Notes under the pieces: generated by a model
What the model was told of the DNA's origin: nothing
What the model saw: only the letters and a program-made list of their open reading frames with translations
The model's database searches: none
Origin: Pseudomonas sp.
GTDB taxonomy: Bacteria > Pseudomonadota > Gammaproteobacteria > Pseudomonadales > Pseudomonadaceae
NCBI RefSeq assembly: GCF_030683065.1
Contig: NZ_JAUXMX010000014.1
Coordinates: forward strand, 33,995 to 97,994
Reading direction: 5' to 3'
DNA: 64,000 bases
Translations under genes and position numbers: made by a program
In this document: positions 19,496 through 29,029 of the stretch, piece by piece
How positions within the stretch are numbered: position 1 is the stretch's first letter
How the letters are laid out: each line of letters begins with the position of its first letter

Positions 19496-20278
19496 ATGCC
19501 CCGCTTTGCTGCCAACCTGTCCATGCTGTTCACCGAAGTGGACTTTCTGGATCGTTTCGCCGCTGCCGCCGCTGCCGGTTTCAGCGGTGTCGAGTACCTG
19601 TTTCCCTACGACTTCCCGGCCGAGGCGCTCAAGGCGCGACTGGATGCCAATAAACTTGAGCAGGTGCTGTTCAACCTGCCCGCCGGCGATTGGGCCAAGG
19701 GCGAGCGCGGTATCGCCTGCCACCCGGAGCGGGTCGAGGAATTCCGTGCCGGCGTCGACCAGGCCATCGCCTACGCCAAGGTATTGGGCAATGCGCAGAT
19801 CAACTGCCTGGCCGGCATTCGTCCGCAGGGTTACGACTGCGCCACTATCGAGGCGACTTTTGTCGACAACCTCACGTTCGCCGCAGACCAGTTGGAGCAG
19901 GCCGGGATCAAGCTGGTCATGGAAATGATCAACACCCGCGACATTCCCGGCTTCTACCTGAACACCACCAAGCAGGCCCTGGCCATTCGCGCCAAGGTCG
20001 ACAGCAGCAACCTGTACCTGCAATACGACATCTATCACATGCAAATCATGGAAGGTGACCTGGCCCGCACCCTGGACAACAACCTGGCGCTGATCAATCA
20101 CGTGCAACTGGCCGACAACCCCGGGCGTCACGAGCCAGGTACTGGCGAGATCAACTACCGCTTCCTCTTCGAGCACCTGGACCGCATCGGCTACCGGGGC
20201 TGGATCGGCTGTGAATACAAGCCGGCAACCACCACCGCGGCCGGCCTCGGCTGGATGAAAACCCATAACGCGATCTGA
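19496..20278 (+). CDS. hyi: Hydroxypyruvate isomerase
   Basis: The 260-residue TIM-barrel protein (xylose-isomerase-like) interconverts tartronate semialdehyde and hydroxypyruvate. Landmarks are AAAAGFSGVEYLFPYDFPAE, INCLAGIRPQGY, KLVMEMINTRDIPGF, and GEINYRFLFEHLDRIGYRGW ahead of IGCEYKP, with the metal-binding Glu/Asp/His residues of the family. AAGGAG at 19484-19489 fixes the start at 19496. It belongs to the gcl operon; a palindromic repeat separates it from glxR. Confidence 0.95.
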   Translation: MPRFAANLSMLFTEVDFLDRFAAAAAAGFSGVEYLFPYDFPAEALKARLDANKLEQVLFNLPAGDWAKGERGIACHPERVEEFRAGVDQAIAYAKVLGNAQINCLAGIRPQGYDCATIEATFVDNLTFAADQLEQAGIKLVMEMINTRDIPGFYLNTTKQALAIRAKVDSSNLYLQYDIYHMQIMEGDLARTLDNNLALINHVQLADNPGRHEPGTGEINYRFLFEHLDRIGYRGWIGCEYKPATTTAAGLGWMKTHNAI

Positions 20279-20315
20279 ACCGTAACACCCCTCTCCAGCA
20301 GATAAGAGGGTCACC

Positions 20316-20386
20316 CGTAGGATGGGTGGAGCGAAGAGATACCCATCGAGCCAGTGATGGGTATCGCAGGCTCAACCCATCCTACG
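20316..20386. repeat. GTAGGATGGGT...ACCCATCCTAC palindromic repeat (copy 1)
   Basis: The left arm CGTAGGATGGGTGGAGC... and the right arm ...GCTCAACCCATCCTACG form a long imperfect hairpin with an inner GATACCCATC/GATGGGTATC pair. The same element recurs at 41633-41706 and, in variant form, at 21341-21460 and 24309-24376. Confidence 0.85.
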
Positions 20387-20429
20387 CAACCAGGCTTCAC
20401 CAGACATAACGACACCAGGAGACAATCTC

Positions 20430-21320
20430 ATGGCTAAAATCGGATTTATCGGCACCGGCATCATGGGCAAGCCCATGGCGCAGAACCTGCAGAACGCCGG
20501 GCACACCCTGCTGCTCTCCGAGCATCACGACCAGGCACCGGCCGACCTGATCGCCGCCGGCGCCATCGCCCTAGCCACCCCGCAGCAGGTCGCCCAGGAA
20601 GCCGAATTCATCATCATCATGGTGCCGGACACCCCACAGGTCGAGGACGTGCTGCTGCGCGCTGACGGCGTTGCCGCAGGCGTAGGCGCCGGCAAGGTGG
20701 TGATCGACATGAGCTCGATCTCTCCCACCGCGACCAAGCAGTTCGCCGAGAAGATCAAGGCCACGGGTGCGCAGTACCTCGACGCGCCGGTATCCGGCGG
20801 TGAAGTCGGCGCCAAGGCCGCGACCCTGAGCATCATGGTCGGTGGCTGCGAGCAGACCTTCGAGCGCGCCCTGCCGCTGTTCCAGGTCATGGGCAAGAAC
20901 ATCACCCGGGTCGGCGGCAACGGTGACGGCCAGACCGCCAAGGTCGCCAACCAGATCATCGTCGCCCTGAACATCCAGGCGGTCGCCGAAGCCCTGTTGT
21001 TCGCCGCCAGGAACGGTGCCGATCCGGCCAAGGTGCGTGAAGCGCTGATGGGCGGCTTCGCCGGCTCGAAAATTCTCGAGGTGCATGGCGAGCGTATGAT
21101 CAAGGGCACTTTCGATCCGGGCTTCCGCATAAGCCTGCACCAGAAGGACCTCAACCTGGCCCTGGCCGGCGCCCGCGAGCTGGGCCTGAATCTGCCTAAC
21201 ACCGCCAATGCCCAGCAGGTGTTCAGCACCTGTGCGGCCATCGGCGGCAGCAACTGGGACCACTCTGCGCTGATCAAGGGATTGGAGCACATGGCCAACT
21301 TTTCGATCCGCAAGGAGTGA
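20430..21320 (+). CDS. glxR: 2-hydroxy-3-oxopropionate (tartronate semialdehyde) reductase
   Basis: The 296-residue beta-hydroxyacid dehydrogenase reduces tartronate semialdehyde to D-glycerate with NAD(P)H. The Rossmann motif is GFIGTGIMGKPMA at residues 4-16, the substrate loop is DAPVSGGEVGA near 122, and the catalytic Lys lies in GQTAKVANQI near 170. CCAGGAG sits ahead of the ATG. It lies third in the gcl operon between two hairpin repeats. Confidence 0.96.
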   Translation: MAKIGFIGTGIMGKPMAQNLQNAGHTLLLSEHHDQAPADLIAAGAIALATPQQVAQEAEFIIIMVPDTPQVEDVLLRADGVAAGVGAGKVVIDMSSISPTATKQFAEKIKATGAQYLDAPVSGGEVGAKAATLSIMVGGCEQTFERALPLFQVMGKNITRVGGNGDGQTAKVANQIIVALNIQAVAEALLFAARNGADPAKVREALMGGFAGSKILEVHGERMIKGTFDPGFRISLHQKDLNLALAGARELGLNLPNTANAQQVFSTCAAIGGSNWDHSALIKGLEHMANFSIRKE

Positions 21321-21340
21321 CCGACCGTAGGCCGACCACC

Positions 21341-21460
21341 CGTAGGTTTGGTTGAGCCTGCGATACCCAACAACCGGTTCGAAGAACCGGCCAACGCATC
21401 CCATTGCGGGGAGCACTGAGCGCTTCATGTTGGGTATCGCTTCGCTCAACCCAACCTACG
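21341..21460. repeat. GTAGGTTTGGTTGAG...CTCAACCCAACCTAC palindromic repeat (copy 2, variant)
   Basis: The left arm is 21341-21373 and the right arm 21429-21460. Between them a smaller hairpin, CCGGTTC/GAACCGG (21374-21390), is inserted. It lies between glxR and ttuD. Confidence 0.8.
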
Positions 21461-21478
21461 GGGAATTTTTCGATCTGC

Positions 21479-21565
21479 CCGGCAGGCGGTGTCACGGCCT
21501 GCCGGCCGGGTGGGTCGATTCTAGTGCGCAGCGCCTGCCAAGCGGACGCTGCGCACTAGAATCGA
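21479..21565. repeat. Two consecutive hairpins before ttuD
   Basis: CCGGCAGGC (21479-21487) pairs with GCCTGCCGG (21497-21505). TCGATTCTAGTGCGCAGCG (21515-21533) pairs perfectly over 19 bases with CGCTGCGCACTAGAATCGA (21547-21565). Neither has a T run, so they look like processing or repeat elements and not terminators. Confidence 0.75.
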
Positions 21566-21596
21566 GTTGATCCAGCCCGAAACAAGAGAGATCACC

Positions 21597-22883
21597 ATGC
21601 CTATTGATCCATCTTTTAATCCAACGTCTCTGCTGCGCGAACTGTTCGCCAGCGCCATCGACGCCGCCCACCCACGCCAGGTGCTGGCTGACTACCTGCC
21701 CGCCGACCGGAGTGGCCGGGTCATTGTCATCGGCGCCGGCAAAGCCGCCGCAGCCATGGCCGAGGTAATCGAGCGCGAATGGCAGGGCGAAGTATCCGGC
21801 CTGGTGGTGACGCGCTACGAGCATGGGGCAAACTGCAAAAAGATCGAAGTAGTGGAAGCCGCGCACCCGGTGCCAGATGACGCCGGTGAGCGGGTCGCCC
21901 GCCGCGTGCTGGAGCTGGTCAGTAATCTCAACGAAGAGGATAGGGTGATCTTCCTCCTGTCCGGTGGCGGCTCTTCCCTGCTCGCCCTGCCGGCCGAAGG
22001 CATCAGCCTGAAAGACAAACAAGCAGTCAACAAGGCGCTGCTGAAATCCGGCGCCTCGATTGGCGAAATGAACTGCGTGCGCAAGCACCTCTCGGCGATC
22101 AAGGGCGGTCGCCTGGCCAAGGCCAGCTGGCCGGCCAGCGTGTACACCTACGCGATTTCCGATGTGCCGGGCGATGAGCCTACGGTGATCGCCTCCGGCC
22201 CGACCGTGGCCGACCCGACCACCTCGGGTCAGGCATTGGTGATTCTCACCCGCTATGGCATCGAGATCCCGGCCAACGTGCGCACCTGGCTGCAGAACCC
22301 AGCCTCGGAAACCGTCAAACCGGGCGACCCCTGCCTGTCGCGTAGCCACTTCCAGCTGATCGCCGCGCCGCAGCAATCCCTCGACGCGGCGGCCGCCAGG
22401 GCCGAGGCTGCCGGTTTTTCCACGCTGATCCTCGGTGACCTGGAAGGCGAGTCACGCGAGGTGGCCAAGGTACACGCCGGTATCGCCAAACAGGTGGTGT
22501 TGCATGGCCAACCGATCAAGCCACCCTGCGTAATTCTCTCCGGCGGCGAAACCACGGTAACCGTGCGCGGCAATGGCCGTGGTGGACGCAACGCCGAGTT
22601 CCTCCTCAGCCTGACCGATAGCCTCAAGGGTCTGCCCGGGGTCTATGCCCTGGCCGGGGACACTGATGGCATCGACGGCTCGGAAGACAACGCCGGGGCG
22701 CTGATGACCCCGAACAGCTATGCCCGCGCCGCCCAAATGGGCCTGAGTGCCAGCGACGAACTGCATGACAACAACGGCTATGGCTACTTCGCCGCCCTCG
22801 ACCAATTGATTTTCACCGGGCCAACCCGGACCAACGTCAACGATTTCCGCGCCATTCTGATTCTCGAGAGCCCAACCCAATGA
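21597..22883 (+). CDS. ttuD: Glycerate 2-kinase / 'hydroxypyruvate reductase' TtuD (MOFRL family)
   Basis: The 428-residue protein belongs to the GckA/TtuD/MOFRL family. It has an N-terminal glycerate-kinase domain (VIVIGAGKAAAAMAEVIE, FLLSGGGSSLLALPAEG, GEMNCVRKHLSAIKGGRLAK) and a C-terminal MOFRL domain (LSGGETTVTVRGNGRGGRNA, then AGDTDGIDGSEDNAGAL). Members are annotated as hydroxypyruvate reductase, but the fold is that of class II glycerate kinase making 2-phosphoglycerate, which fits GlxR upstream and pyruvate kinase downstream. ATG 21597 is preferred over an upstream TTG. Its end overlaps pyk by four bases. Confidence 0.93.
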   Translation: MPIDPSFNPTSLLRELFASAIDAAHPRQVLADYLPADRSGRVIVIGAGKAAAAMAEVIEREWQGEVSGLVVTRYEHGANCKKIEVVEAAHPVPDDAGERVARRVLELVSNLNEEDRVIFLLSGGGSSLLALPAEGISLKDKQAVNKALLKSGASIGEMNCVRKHLSAIKGGRLAKASWPASVYTYAISDVPGDEPTVIASGPTVADPTTSGQALVILTRYGIEIPANVRTWLQNPASETVKPGDPCLSRSHFQLIAAPQQSLDAAAARAEAAGFSTLILGDLEGESREVAKVHAGIAKQVVLHGQPIKPPCVILSGGETTVTVRGNGRGGRNAEFLLSLTDSLKGLPGVYALAGDTDGIDGSEDNAGALMTPNSYARAAQMGLSASDELHDNNGYGYFAALDQLIFTGPTRTNVNDFRAILILESPTQ

Positions 22884-24295
22884 GTCCCGATAAGAAAGTC
22901 AAAATCCTCGCCACCCTCGGCCCGGCCGTCGCAGGCATCGACGATATCCGTGAGCTGGTCGAGGCCGGGGTCAACCTGTTCCGCCTCAACTTCAGCCACG
23001 GCGAACACGCCGATCACGCCCAGCGCTTCGCCTGGGTGCGCGAAGTTGAACAGCAACTGAACATGCCGATCGGCATCCTCATGGACCTGCAAGGGCCGAA
23101 GCTGCGCGTCGGCCGTTTTGCTACGGGCAAGGTCAACCTGCAACGCGGTCAGACCTTGCGCCTGGACCTCGACAGCACCCCAGGCGACGTTAATCGGGTC
23201 AACCTGCCGCACCCGGAAATCATCGCAGCCTTGCAGCCGGGCATGAGCCTGCTGCTCGACGACGGTCGTTTGCGCCTGAAAGTGACCGACAAGCAAACCG
23301 ATGCGGTGATCACCGAGGTCATTGCCGGCGGCGAGCTGTCAGACCGCAAGGGGGTCAACGTACCCGAAGCAGTGCTGCAACTCAGCCCGCTGACCGAGAA
23401 GGATCGTCGCGACCTGGCCTTCGGCCTGGACCTGGGGGTGGACTGGGTCGCCCTGTCGTTTGTCCAGCGCCCGGAAGATATCGTCGAAGCCCGCCAGTTG
23501 ATCGGCGAGCGCGCCTTGCTGATGGCCAAGATCGAAAAGCCGTCTGCAGTCATTCACCTGGAAGAAATCGCCCGTCTGTGCGACGCGATCATGGTCGCTC
23601 GCGGCGACCTGGGCGTGGAAGTGCCCGCGGAAAACGTGCCACGCATCCAGAAGGACATCATCCGCACTTGCCGCCAGCTCGGCAAACCGGTGGTGGTGGC
23701 CACCCAGATGCTCGAGTCCATGCGCTTCTCGCCGGCGCCGACCCGCGCCGAGGTCACCGACGTGGCCAATGCCGTGGCTGAAGGCAGCGATGCGCTGATG
23801 CTCTCGGCGGAAACCGCCTCCGGCGACTACCCGCTGGAAGCGGTGCAGATGATGAGCAAGATCATTCGCCAAGTGGAGAACGGCCCGGACTTCCAGGCCC
23901 AGCTTGACGTCGGCCGGCCCCAGGCTGAAGCCACTGCGTCGGATGCAATCAGTTGTGCGATCCGCAGGATCAGCTCGATCCTGCCGGTGGCTGCTCTGGT
24001 CAATTACACCGAATCCGGCGCTAGCAGCCTGCGCGCCTCGCGCGAGCGGCCGAAAGCACCGATCCTCAGCCTGACCCCGAGCCTGGATACCGCGCGGCGC
24101 CTGAGCGTGGCCTGGGGCGTGTACTCGGTGGTCAACGCGCGCCTGCACAAGGTCGAGGAAGTCATCAGCACCGCCCTGGAAATCGCCCAGGCCCAGGGCA
24201 TGGCCAAGCGCGGCGACACCCTGGTGATCACCGCCGGCGAACCCTTTGGCCAGCCCGGCAGCACCAACAGCCTACGTATCGAAATTCTGCATTAA
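22880..24295 (+). CDS. pyk: Pyruvate kinase
   Basis: The 471-residue enzyme turns phosphoenolpyruvate and ADP into pyruvate and ATP. It has KILATLGPAVAGIDDIRELV at the start, NLFRLNFSHGEH, MAKIEKP with the catalytic Lys, MVARGDLGVEVPAENVP and TQMLESM. The start ATG overlaps the ttuD stop (ATGA). Its presence as the last gene in a glyoxylate operon is typical of Pseudomonas and drains phosphoglycerate (after enolase) to pyruvate; the housekeeping kinase is presumably elsewhere. Confidence 0.96.
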   Translation: MSPDKKVKILATLGPAVAGIDDIRELVEAGVNLFRLNFSHGEHADHAQRFAWVREVEQQLNMPIGILMDLQGPKLRVGRFATGKVNLQRGQTLRLDLDSTPGDVNRVNLPHPEIIAALQPGMSLLLDDGRLRLKVTDKQTDAVITEVIAGGELSDRKGVNVPEAVLQLSPLTEKDRRDLAFGLDLGVDWVALSFVQRPEDIVEARQLIGERALLMAKIEKPSAVIHLEEIARLCDAIMVARGDLGVEVPAENVPRIQKDIIRTCRQLGKPVVVATQMLESMRFSPAPTRAEVTDVANAVAEGSDALMLSAETASGDYPLEAVQMMSKIIRQVENGPDFQAQLDVGRPQAEATASDAISCAIRRISSILPVAALVNYTESGASSLRASRERPKAPILSLTPSLDTARRLSVAWGVYSVVNARLHKVEEVISTALEIAQAQGMAKRGDTLVITAGEPFGQPGSTNSLRIEILH

Positions 24296-24308
24296 ACAGC
24301 TACAGGCT

Positions 24309-24376
24309 CGTAGGGGGATGACGCTTCACCCATCCACCAACCGCGATGGTGGATGAAAAAGCGTCATCCACCCTAC
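24309..24376. repeat. GTAGGGGGATGACGC...GCGTCATCCACCCTAC palindromic repeat (copy 3, variant)
   Basis: The left arm 24310-24338 pairs with the right arm 24348-24376 to give a hairpin of about 29 bp with a bulge. It follows pyk and may act as a transcript end, although no T run follows. Confidence 0.75.
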
Positions 24377-24514
24377 AGCACTGCGGCGGGTCGCCAGCAT
24401 CGGCCGCAGAACACCTCCCCCATGCTGGCTTTGCCAGTTTTAGGCACTCACTGTTCCCGCGCTGGGTGCCTCTTTTAACTCCAAACCCGGTGATTAATAT
24501 TCAGGTTCGTTTGT

Positions 24515-25420
24515 ATGTCGCCATCAGTTCTTCCCACCCACGCCTCGCAAGACTTGCGCGCGCTACTGAACGGCTTTAGCCAGATCGTTCTGCTAGCCCA
24601 CCCCGGCTGCGGCCTGTTGGTGCTCTTGGCTATTGCCATCGGTGCGCCGCAGCTGCTTGGCGGCGCCCTGCTCGGCTGTATTAGCAGCATGCTGACGGCG
24701 CATCGTCGTGGTTATGCCAAAGCCGATATCGACCTCGGTTTGTATGGCTACAACGGGGTTCTGCTGGGCATGCTGATCAGCCTGCAGTTCGCCTGGTCGG
24801 CGCTGCTGCCGCTGCTGATCATCGTCAGCGCCGGGCTTTCCAGCTTGCTGCTGGCGGCCTGGATGCAGCGCATGCGCGAGCGTCAGTGGCTACCCGCCTT
24901 CACCTTCCCGTTTGTCGCTCTGAGCTGGTTGCTGTTGTGGCTGGCACCCGCTCTGCAGCTTGAATTGGCGCTGGCCATCCCAAGTCAGGCGCAACCGCTC
25001 GACTGGAGGGCCAGCCTGATCGCCATGGCGCGCGGGTTGGGCCAGGTGATCTTTCTCGATCAGCCGCTGGCCGGCGTTTGCTTGTTGCTCGGCGTGCTGC
25101 TGGCCGATCGGCGCGCTGCCTGCTGGGCTGTGCTGGGTTCAGCCGGCGGCCTGGCTCTGGCGCTGCATCAGGGCTTACCGCAGCACAGCGCCCTCACCGG
25201 CCTGTATGGCTATAACGCCGCTCTTGCAGCAATCGCCCTCAGCCAGGTGCATCGCCGCCCCTGGCTGCCGGCATTCGGTATCGCCCTGGCGCTGGTGCTG
25301 CAACCCGGCTTTAGCGCCTTGGGTCTGCCGGCACTGACCATGCCGTTTATCCTCACCTGCTGGCTGATCCAGGCCGGCCAGCGGGTGTTGCGTCAGGCCC
25401 CCGCCGACTGCACGCCATGA
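24515..25420 (+). CDS. Urea transporter (UT family)
   Basis: The 301-residue integral membrane protein has an internal duplication: DIDLGLYGYNGVLLGMLISL in the first half and HSALTGLYGYNAALAAIALS in the second, the LYGYN repeats that line the urea channel. It allows passive urea flux. Its place beside genes that make two urea molecules per urate suggests coupling to purine breakdown, although no urease is seen here. The Shine-Dalgarno is weak (AGGTT), and the gene lies 220 bases after pyk. Confidence 0.92.
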   Translation: MSPSVLPTHASQDLRALLNGFSQIVLLAHPGCGLLVLLAIAIGAPQLLGGALLGCISSMLTAHRRGYAKADIDLGLYGYNGVLLGMLISLQFAWSALLPLLIIVSAGLSSLLLAAWMQRMRERQWLPAFTFPFVALSWLLLWLAPALQLELALAIPSQAQPLDWRASLIAMARGLGQVIFLDQPLAGVCLLLGVLLADRRAACWAVLGSAGGLALALHQGLPQHSALTGLYGYNAALAAIALSQVHRRPWLPAFGIALALVLQPGFSALGLPALTMPFILTCWLIQAGQRVLRQAPADCTP

Positions 25421-25562
25421 ACACTGAACGGCTGCGAAAAACTCACGCCTACGACGCTGGATATTTTCACAACCTCTTGGCACTTGCATTGCGGCGCCAG
25501 AACTCCCTAGGCTGACCCGTAGAGCCGTTGTCAGCCGCGCTAGAAGGGAACGAAAACCCACC

Positions 25563-26411
25563 ATGAACACCTCACACGACTGGCGCCAGCGCCTGTACAT
25601 CATCATTTTTCATACCGACACCCCAGCGGGGCAACGCTTCGACAGCCTCCTGCTGATGACCATCATGGCCAGCCTGGTGGTGGTGATGCTCGACAGCATC
25701 GACACTATTAACAGCCAGTACGGCGTGCAGCTGCTCGCTCTGGAATGGGCCTTCACTGGATTGTTCGCCGTGGAGTACCTGGTGCGCCTGTATTGCTCGC
25801 CGAAGCCGCTGCGTTATGCCTTCAGCTTCTTCGGCCTGGTCGACCTGCTGGCCGTGCTGCCGGCGATCCTCGCGCTGCTGTTCGCCGATGCCCAGTACCT
25901 GTTGATCATTCGGGTGATCCGCATGCTGCGGGTGTTCCGCGTGTTCAAACTCAGCCCTTACTTACGTCAGGCCAACTTCCTGGTCACCGCACTGCGTGGC
26001 AGCCGACAGAAGATCATCGTGTTCTTCGTCGGTATCGCCACCCTGGTTACGGTCTATGGCGCGCTGATGTATGTGATTGAAGGCCCCGCCCATGGCTTCA
26101 GCAGCATTCCCAGGAGTATCTACTGGGCGGTAGTCACCCTGACCACCGTCGGCTTCGGTGACATAGTTCCCCATACGCCACTGGGCCAGGCGCTGGCGAC
26201 CGTGGTGATGATCACCGGCTACTCGATTATCGCCGTACCCACCGGGATCTTTACCGCGGAGCTGGCCACGGCAATGCGCGCCGACGGCCAGCTCGAACAT
26301 GACTGCCCCAACTGCCACAAAGATCGCCATGACACGGCCGCGGCCTACTGCAACCGTTGCGGCAGCGCACTGTTCAGTCGCCCAGGCAACACCCCTGACG
26401 ACACACACTGA
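25563..26411 (+). CDS. Voltage-gated-type potassium channel with C-terminal zinc ribbon
   Basis: The 282-residue protein has six membrane helices. S4 is RVIRMLRVFRVFKLS with regularly spaced Arg, and the selectivity filter TVGFGDIVP is the K+ type. After S6 the tail carries CPNCHKDRHDTAAAYCNRCGS, two CxxC pairs forming a likely zinc ribbon near residues 248-271. The role is K+ flux responding to voltage, with the zinc ribbon possibly regulatory. The gene stands alone between the urea transporter and the SLC13 transporter. Confidence 0.9.
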   Translation: MNTSHDWRQRLYIIIFHTDTPAGQRFDSLLLMTIMASLVVVMLDSIDTINSQYGVQLLALEWAFTGLFAVEYLVRLYCSPKPLRYAFSFFGLVDLLAVLPAILALLFADAQYLLIIRVIRMLRVFRVFKLSPYLRQANFLVTALRGSRQKIIVFFVGIATLVTVYGALMYVIEGPAHGFSSIPRSIYWAVVTLTTVGFGDIVPHTPLGQALATVVMITGYSIIAVPTGIFTAELATAMRADGQLEHDCPNCHKDRHDTAAAYCNRCGSALFSRPGNTPDDTH

Positions 26412-26494
26412 AGCACTCCGGATAACGCCCACAGTGGCCAGCACGCTGCAGGTTGCGCTATAAACCCGGCCTTTTGATCAAGAGGAACTTGCAT

Positions 26495-27952
26495 ATGGCC
26501 GAAGCCCTCAGCCCCTTGCCCGCACCCGCCAAAGCGGCCTGGATAGGCTTGCTGCTAGGCCCATTGCTGCTATTGGCCTGCCTGCTCAGTGAGCCGCCTG
26601 CGGGATTGAGCACTGGCGCCTGGGCCACTGTTGGCCTGACCCTGCTGATGGCCACCTGGTGGTCCACCGAAGCCATTCCAATCCCCGCCACAGCCCTGCT
26701 GCCAATTCTGCTGATCCCGGCCCTGGGTATCGACAGCCTGAATGCGGCAACCGCACCCTACGCAAACCCGACTATCTACCTGTTTCTTGGCGGGTTTATC
26801 CTCGGCCTGGCCATGGAACGCTGGAACCTGCACAAGCGCATCGCCCTGATGACCCTGCTGGCCGTGGGTAGCAAGCCGAGCAAACAGATTGCCGGCTTTA
26901 TGCTGGCCACCGCCTTTCTCAGCATGTGGGTGAGCAACACGGCCACCACCATCATGATGCTGCCCATCGGCCTCTCCGTGGTCGGTCTGCTGGCAGGCGA
27001 AAAAGGCGCCAGCGATTTGGAGCGCGAGCGCTTTGCCACCGCATTGCTGCTGGCCATCGCTTATGCCGCCAGTGTCGGCGGCATCGCCACCCTGATCGGC
27101 ACCCCGCCCAATGCTCTGCTCGCGGCCTTCCTCGCGGAAAACTACGATGTGCAGATCGGTTTCGGGCAATGGATGCTAATCGGCCTGCCTGTATCGATAA
27201 TGATGTTGGTTGTTATCTGGTGGTGGCTGACCCGTGGCGGCTTCCAGCTCAGCGGCCACGACAGCAGTCAGCTGATTCGCAGTGAACTGGCTGAACTGGG
27301 CCCGCTAAGCCGCGGCGAGAAACTGGTGGCGGTGGTATTCGTGCTCACCGCCATGGCCTGGGTCTTGCAACCACTGATCGCTGCACAGGTCCCCGGCGTC
27401 AACGACACCAGCATCGCCATCGCCGCCGCCATCGCGCTGTTCATCATCCCCGTGGACGCCAGGCAGCGGGTATTCCTGATGAACTGGGAGACCGCTGGCA
27501 AGCTACCCTGGGGCGTCTTGCTACTGTTCGGTGGCGGTTTGTCCCTGGCCGGGGTCATCCGCAGCACCGGGCTCGCCGAATGGATCGCCCAGAGCCTGGG
27601 CATGCTCGGCGCCCTGCCGGTGCTGGCGATGATTGGGGTGGTGGTGCTGGTGATCATTTTCCTCACCGAAGTCACCTCCAATACCGCCACCGCCGCGGCC
27701 TTCCTACCGCTGCTAGGCGCCCTGGCCGTAGCCCAAGGCATGCCACCAGAACTGCTGGCAATTCCCGCCGCTATCGCGGCCAGCTGCGCCTTTATGATGC
27801 CGGTAGCGACCCCGCCCAACGCCATCGTTTTCGGCACTGGGCATATGCGTATCCAATCGATGATCAAGGCTGGTTTCGTCCTCAACCTGATCGGCGTGGT
27901 GTTGGTAACGCTGGTCAGCTACCTGCTGGTAGGGCTGATCTGGAGTCATTGA
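26495..27952 (+). CDS. SLC13/DASS-family carboxylate:sodium symporter
   Basis: The 485-residue permease has about twelve hydrophobic segments and the two SNT family motifs: WVSNTATTIMMLPIG in the first half and TEVTSNTATAAAFLPL in the second. It also has IGTPPNALL and ATPPNAIVFGTG, which complete the pseudo-symmetric substrate and sodium sites. Likely substrates are dicarboxylates or related anions. ATG 26495 has AGAGGAA just ahead (26481-26487); an earlier in-frame start lacks such a signal. Confidence 0.9.
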   Translation: MAEALSPLPAPAKAAWIGLLLGPLLLLACLLSEPPAGLSTGAWATVGLTLLMATWWSTEAIPIPATALLPILLIPALGIDSLNAATAPYANPTIYLFLGGFILGLAMERWNLHKRIALMTLLAVGSKPSKQIAGFMLATAFLSMWVSNTATTIMMLPIGLSVVGLLAGEKGASDLERERFATALLLAIAYAASVGGIATLIGTPPNALLAAFLAENYDVQIGFGQWMLIGLPVSIMMLVVIWWWLTRGGFQLSGHDSSQLIRSELAELGPLSRGEKLVAVVFVLTAMAWVLQPLIAAQVPGVNDTSIAIAAAIALFIIPVDARQRVFLMNWETAGKLPWGVLLLFGGGLSLAGVIRSTGLAEWIAQSLGMLGALPVLAMIGVVVLVIIFLTEVTSNTATAAAFLPLLGALAVAQGMPPELLAIPAAIAASCAFMMPVATPPNAIVFGTGHMRIQSMIKAGFVLNLIGVVLVTLVSYLLVGLIWSH

Positions 27953-27985
27953 ACGCCAGTGGCGTGATGGTCATGGCGGTTATGC

Positions 27986-28966
27986 CTAGCCGCGCTCGAC
28001 TGGCGCGGAGGTCAGTTCGAAGGGGCTGTTGCTGCGTCGCTGGTTGCGATCTTCGCGGGGAGTTGCGCCGAAGAAGTTGCGGTAAGCGCTGGAAAAGTGC
28101 GGGCCGGAGGAGAAACCGCAGGACAGGCCAATCTGGATGATCGACTTGCTGGTCTGCATCAGCAACTGGCGCGCCTTGTTCAAGCGCAGCTCGAGGTAAT
28201 ACTGGCTGGGCACCCGATTCAGGTACTGCTTGAAGATGCGCTCCAGCTGGCGGCGCGAGACGCAGACGTGCTGGGCGATTTCGTCAGTGGTCAGCGGCTC
28301 CTCAATATTCGCCTCCATCAACAGCACCGCCTGGGTCAGTTTAGGGTGGCTTGAGCCCAACCGATTCTGCAACGGAATGCGCTGACGTTCGCTGCCCTCG
28401 CGAATGCGCTCGACCACCAACTCTTCCGACACCGCACCGGCCAGTTCGGCGCCGTGATGACGGGACAGTAAAGCCAGCATCAGATCGAGCACGGCCAGGC
28501 CGCCACAGGCGCTGAGGCGATCACGGTCCCAGTCAAACAGGTGGCTGGTGGCGATGACCTTGGGGAAGCGCTCGCTGAAATCGTCCTGCCAGCGCCAGTG
28601 CACGGCAGCGCGGTAACCATCGAGCAGGCCCAGTTGTGCCAAGGGATAGACCCCGGCGGATATTGCACCGATCACACATCCGCTACGCACTAACTGCTTG
28701 AGCGCGCTGGACAAGGCCAGGGGCATGGGCCCGGGCGGCTCATCGGCGAGCAGGAAGAGCTTGTGCAAGCCGTCCAACTTACCGATCCAGGCTTCGCCCG
28801 GCAGACGCCAGGCGCCTTCGACTGGAGTCTCGGCCTGAATGAACGACAGTTCGTAGACCACGTCCGGGTGGACATGCTGGGCAACACGCAAAGCCTCCTC
28901 GGCCAACGCCAAGGTCAGGGGTTTGCAGTTGGACCAAAGCAGGAAGCCGATTCGATGGGCAGTCAT
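27986..28966 (-). CDS. argR: Arginine-responsive regulator ArgR (AraC family, DJ-1/PfpI-like N-terminus)
   Basis: The 326-residue protein has an N-terminal class-I glutamine amidotransferase-like domain (GCVIGAISAGVYPLAQLGLL) and a C-terminal AraC helix-turn-helix pair (TTDEIAQHVCVSRRQLERIF, SIIQIGLSCGFSSGPHFSSA, then YRNFFGATPRED). It closely resembles Pseudomonas ArgR, which with arginine activates catabolic and uptake genes and represses biosynthesis. It lies last in the aotJQMOP-argR order, but a 167-base gap with a palindromic repeat separates it from aotP. Confidence 0.95.
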   Translation of the reverse strand: MTAHRIGFLLWSNCKPLTLALAEEALRVAQHVHPDVVYELSFIQAETPVEGAWRLPGEAWIGKLDGLHKLFLLADEPPGPMPLALSSALKQLVRSGCVIGAISAGVYPLAQLGLLDGYRAAVHWRWQDDFSERFPKVIATSHLFDWDRDRLSACGGLAVLDLMLALLSRHHGAELAGAVSEELVVERIREGSERQRIPLQNRLGSSHPKLTQAVLLMEANIEEPLTTDEIAQHVCVSRRQLERIFKQYLNRVPSQYYLELRLNKARQLLMQTSKSIIQIGLSCGFSSGPHFSSAYRNFFGATPREDRNQRRSNSPFELTSAPVERG

Positions 28967-29029
28967 GGGGGCAGTTTAGGCTCTGGCAGGCATTTAAGGG
29001 CATGTCACACGGATAAGCGTTTCGACTGT

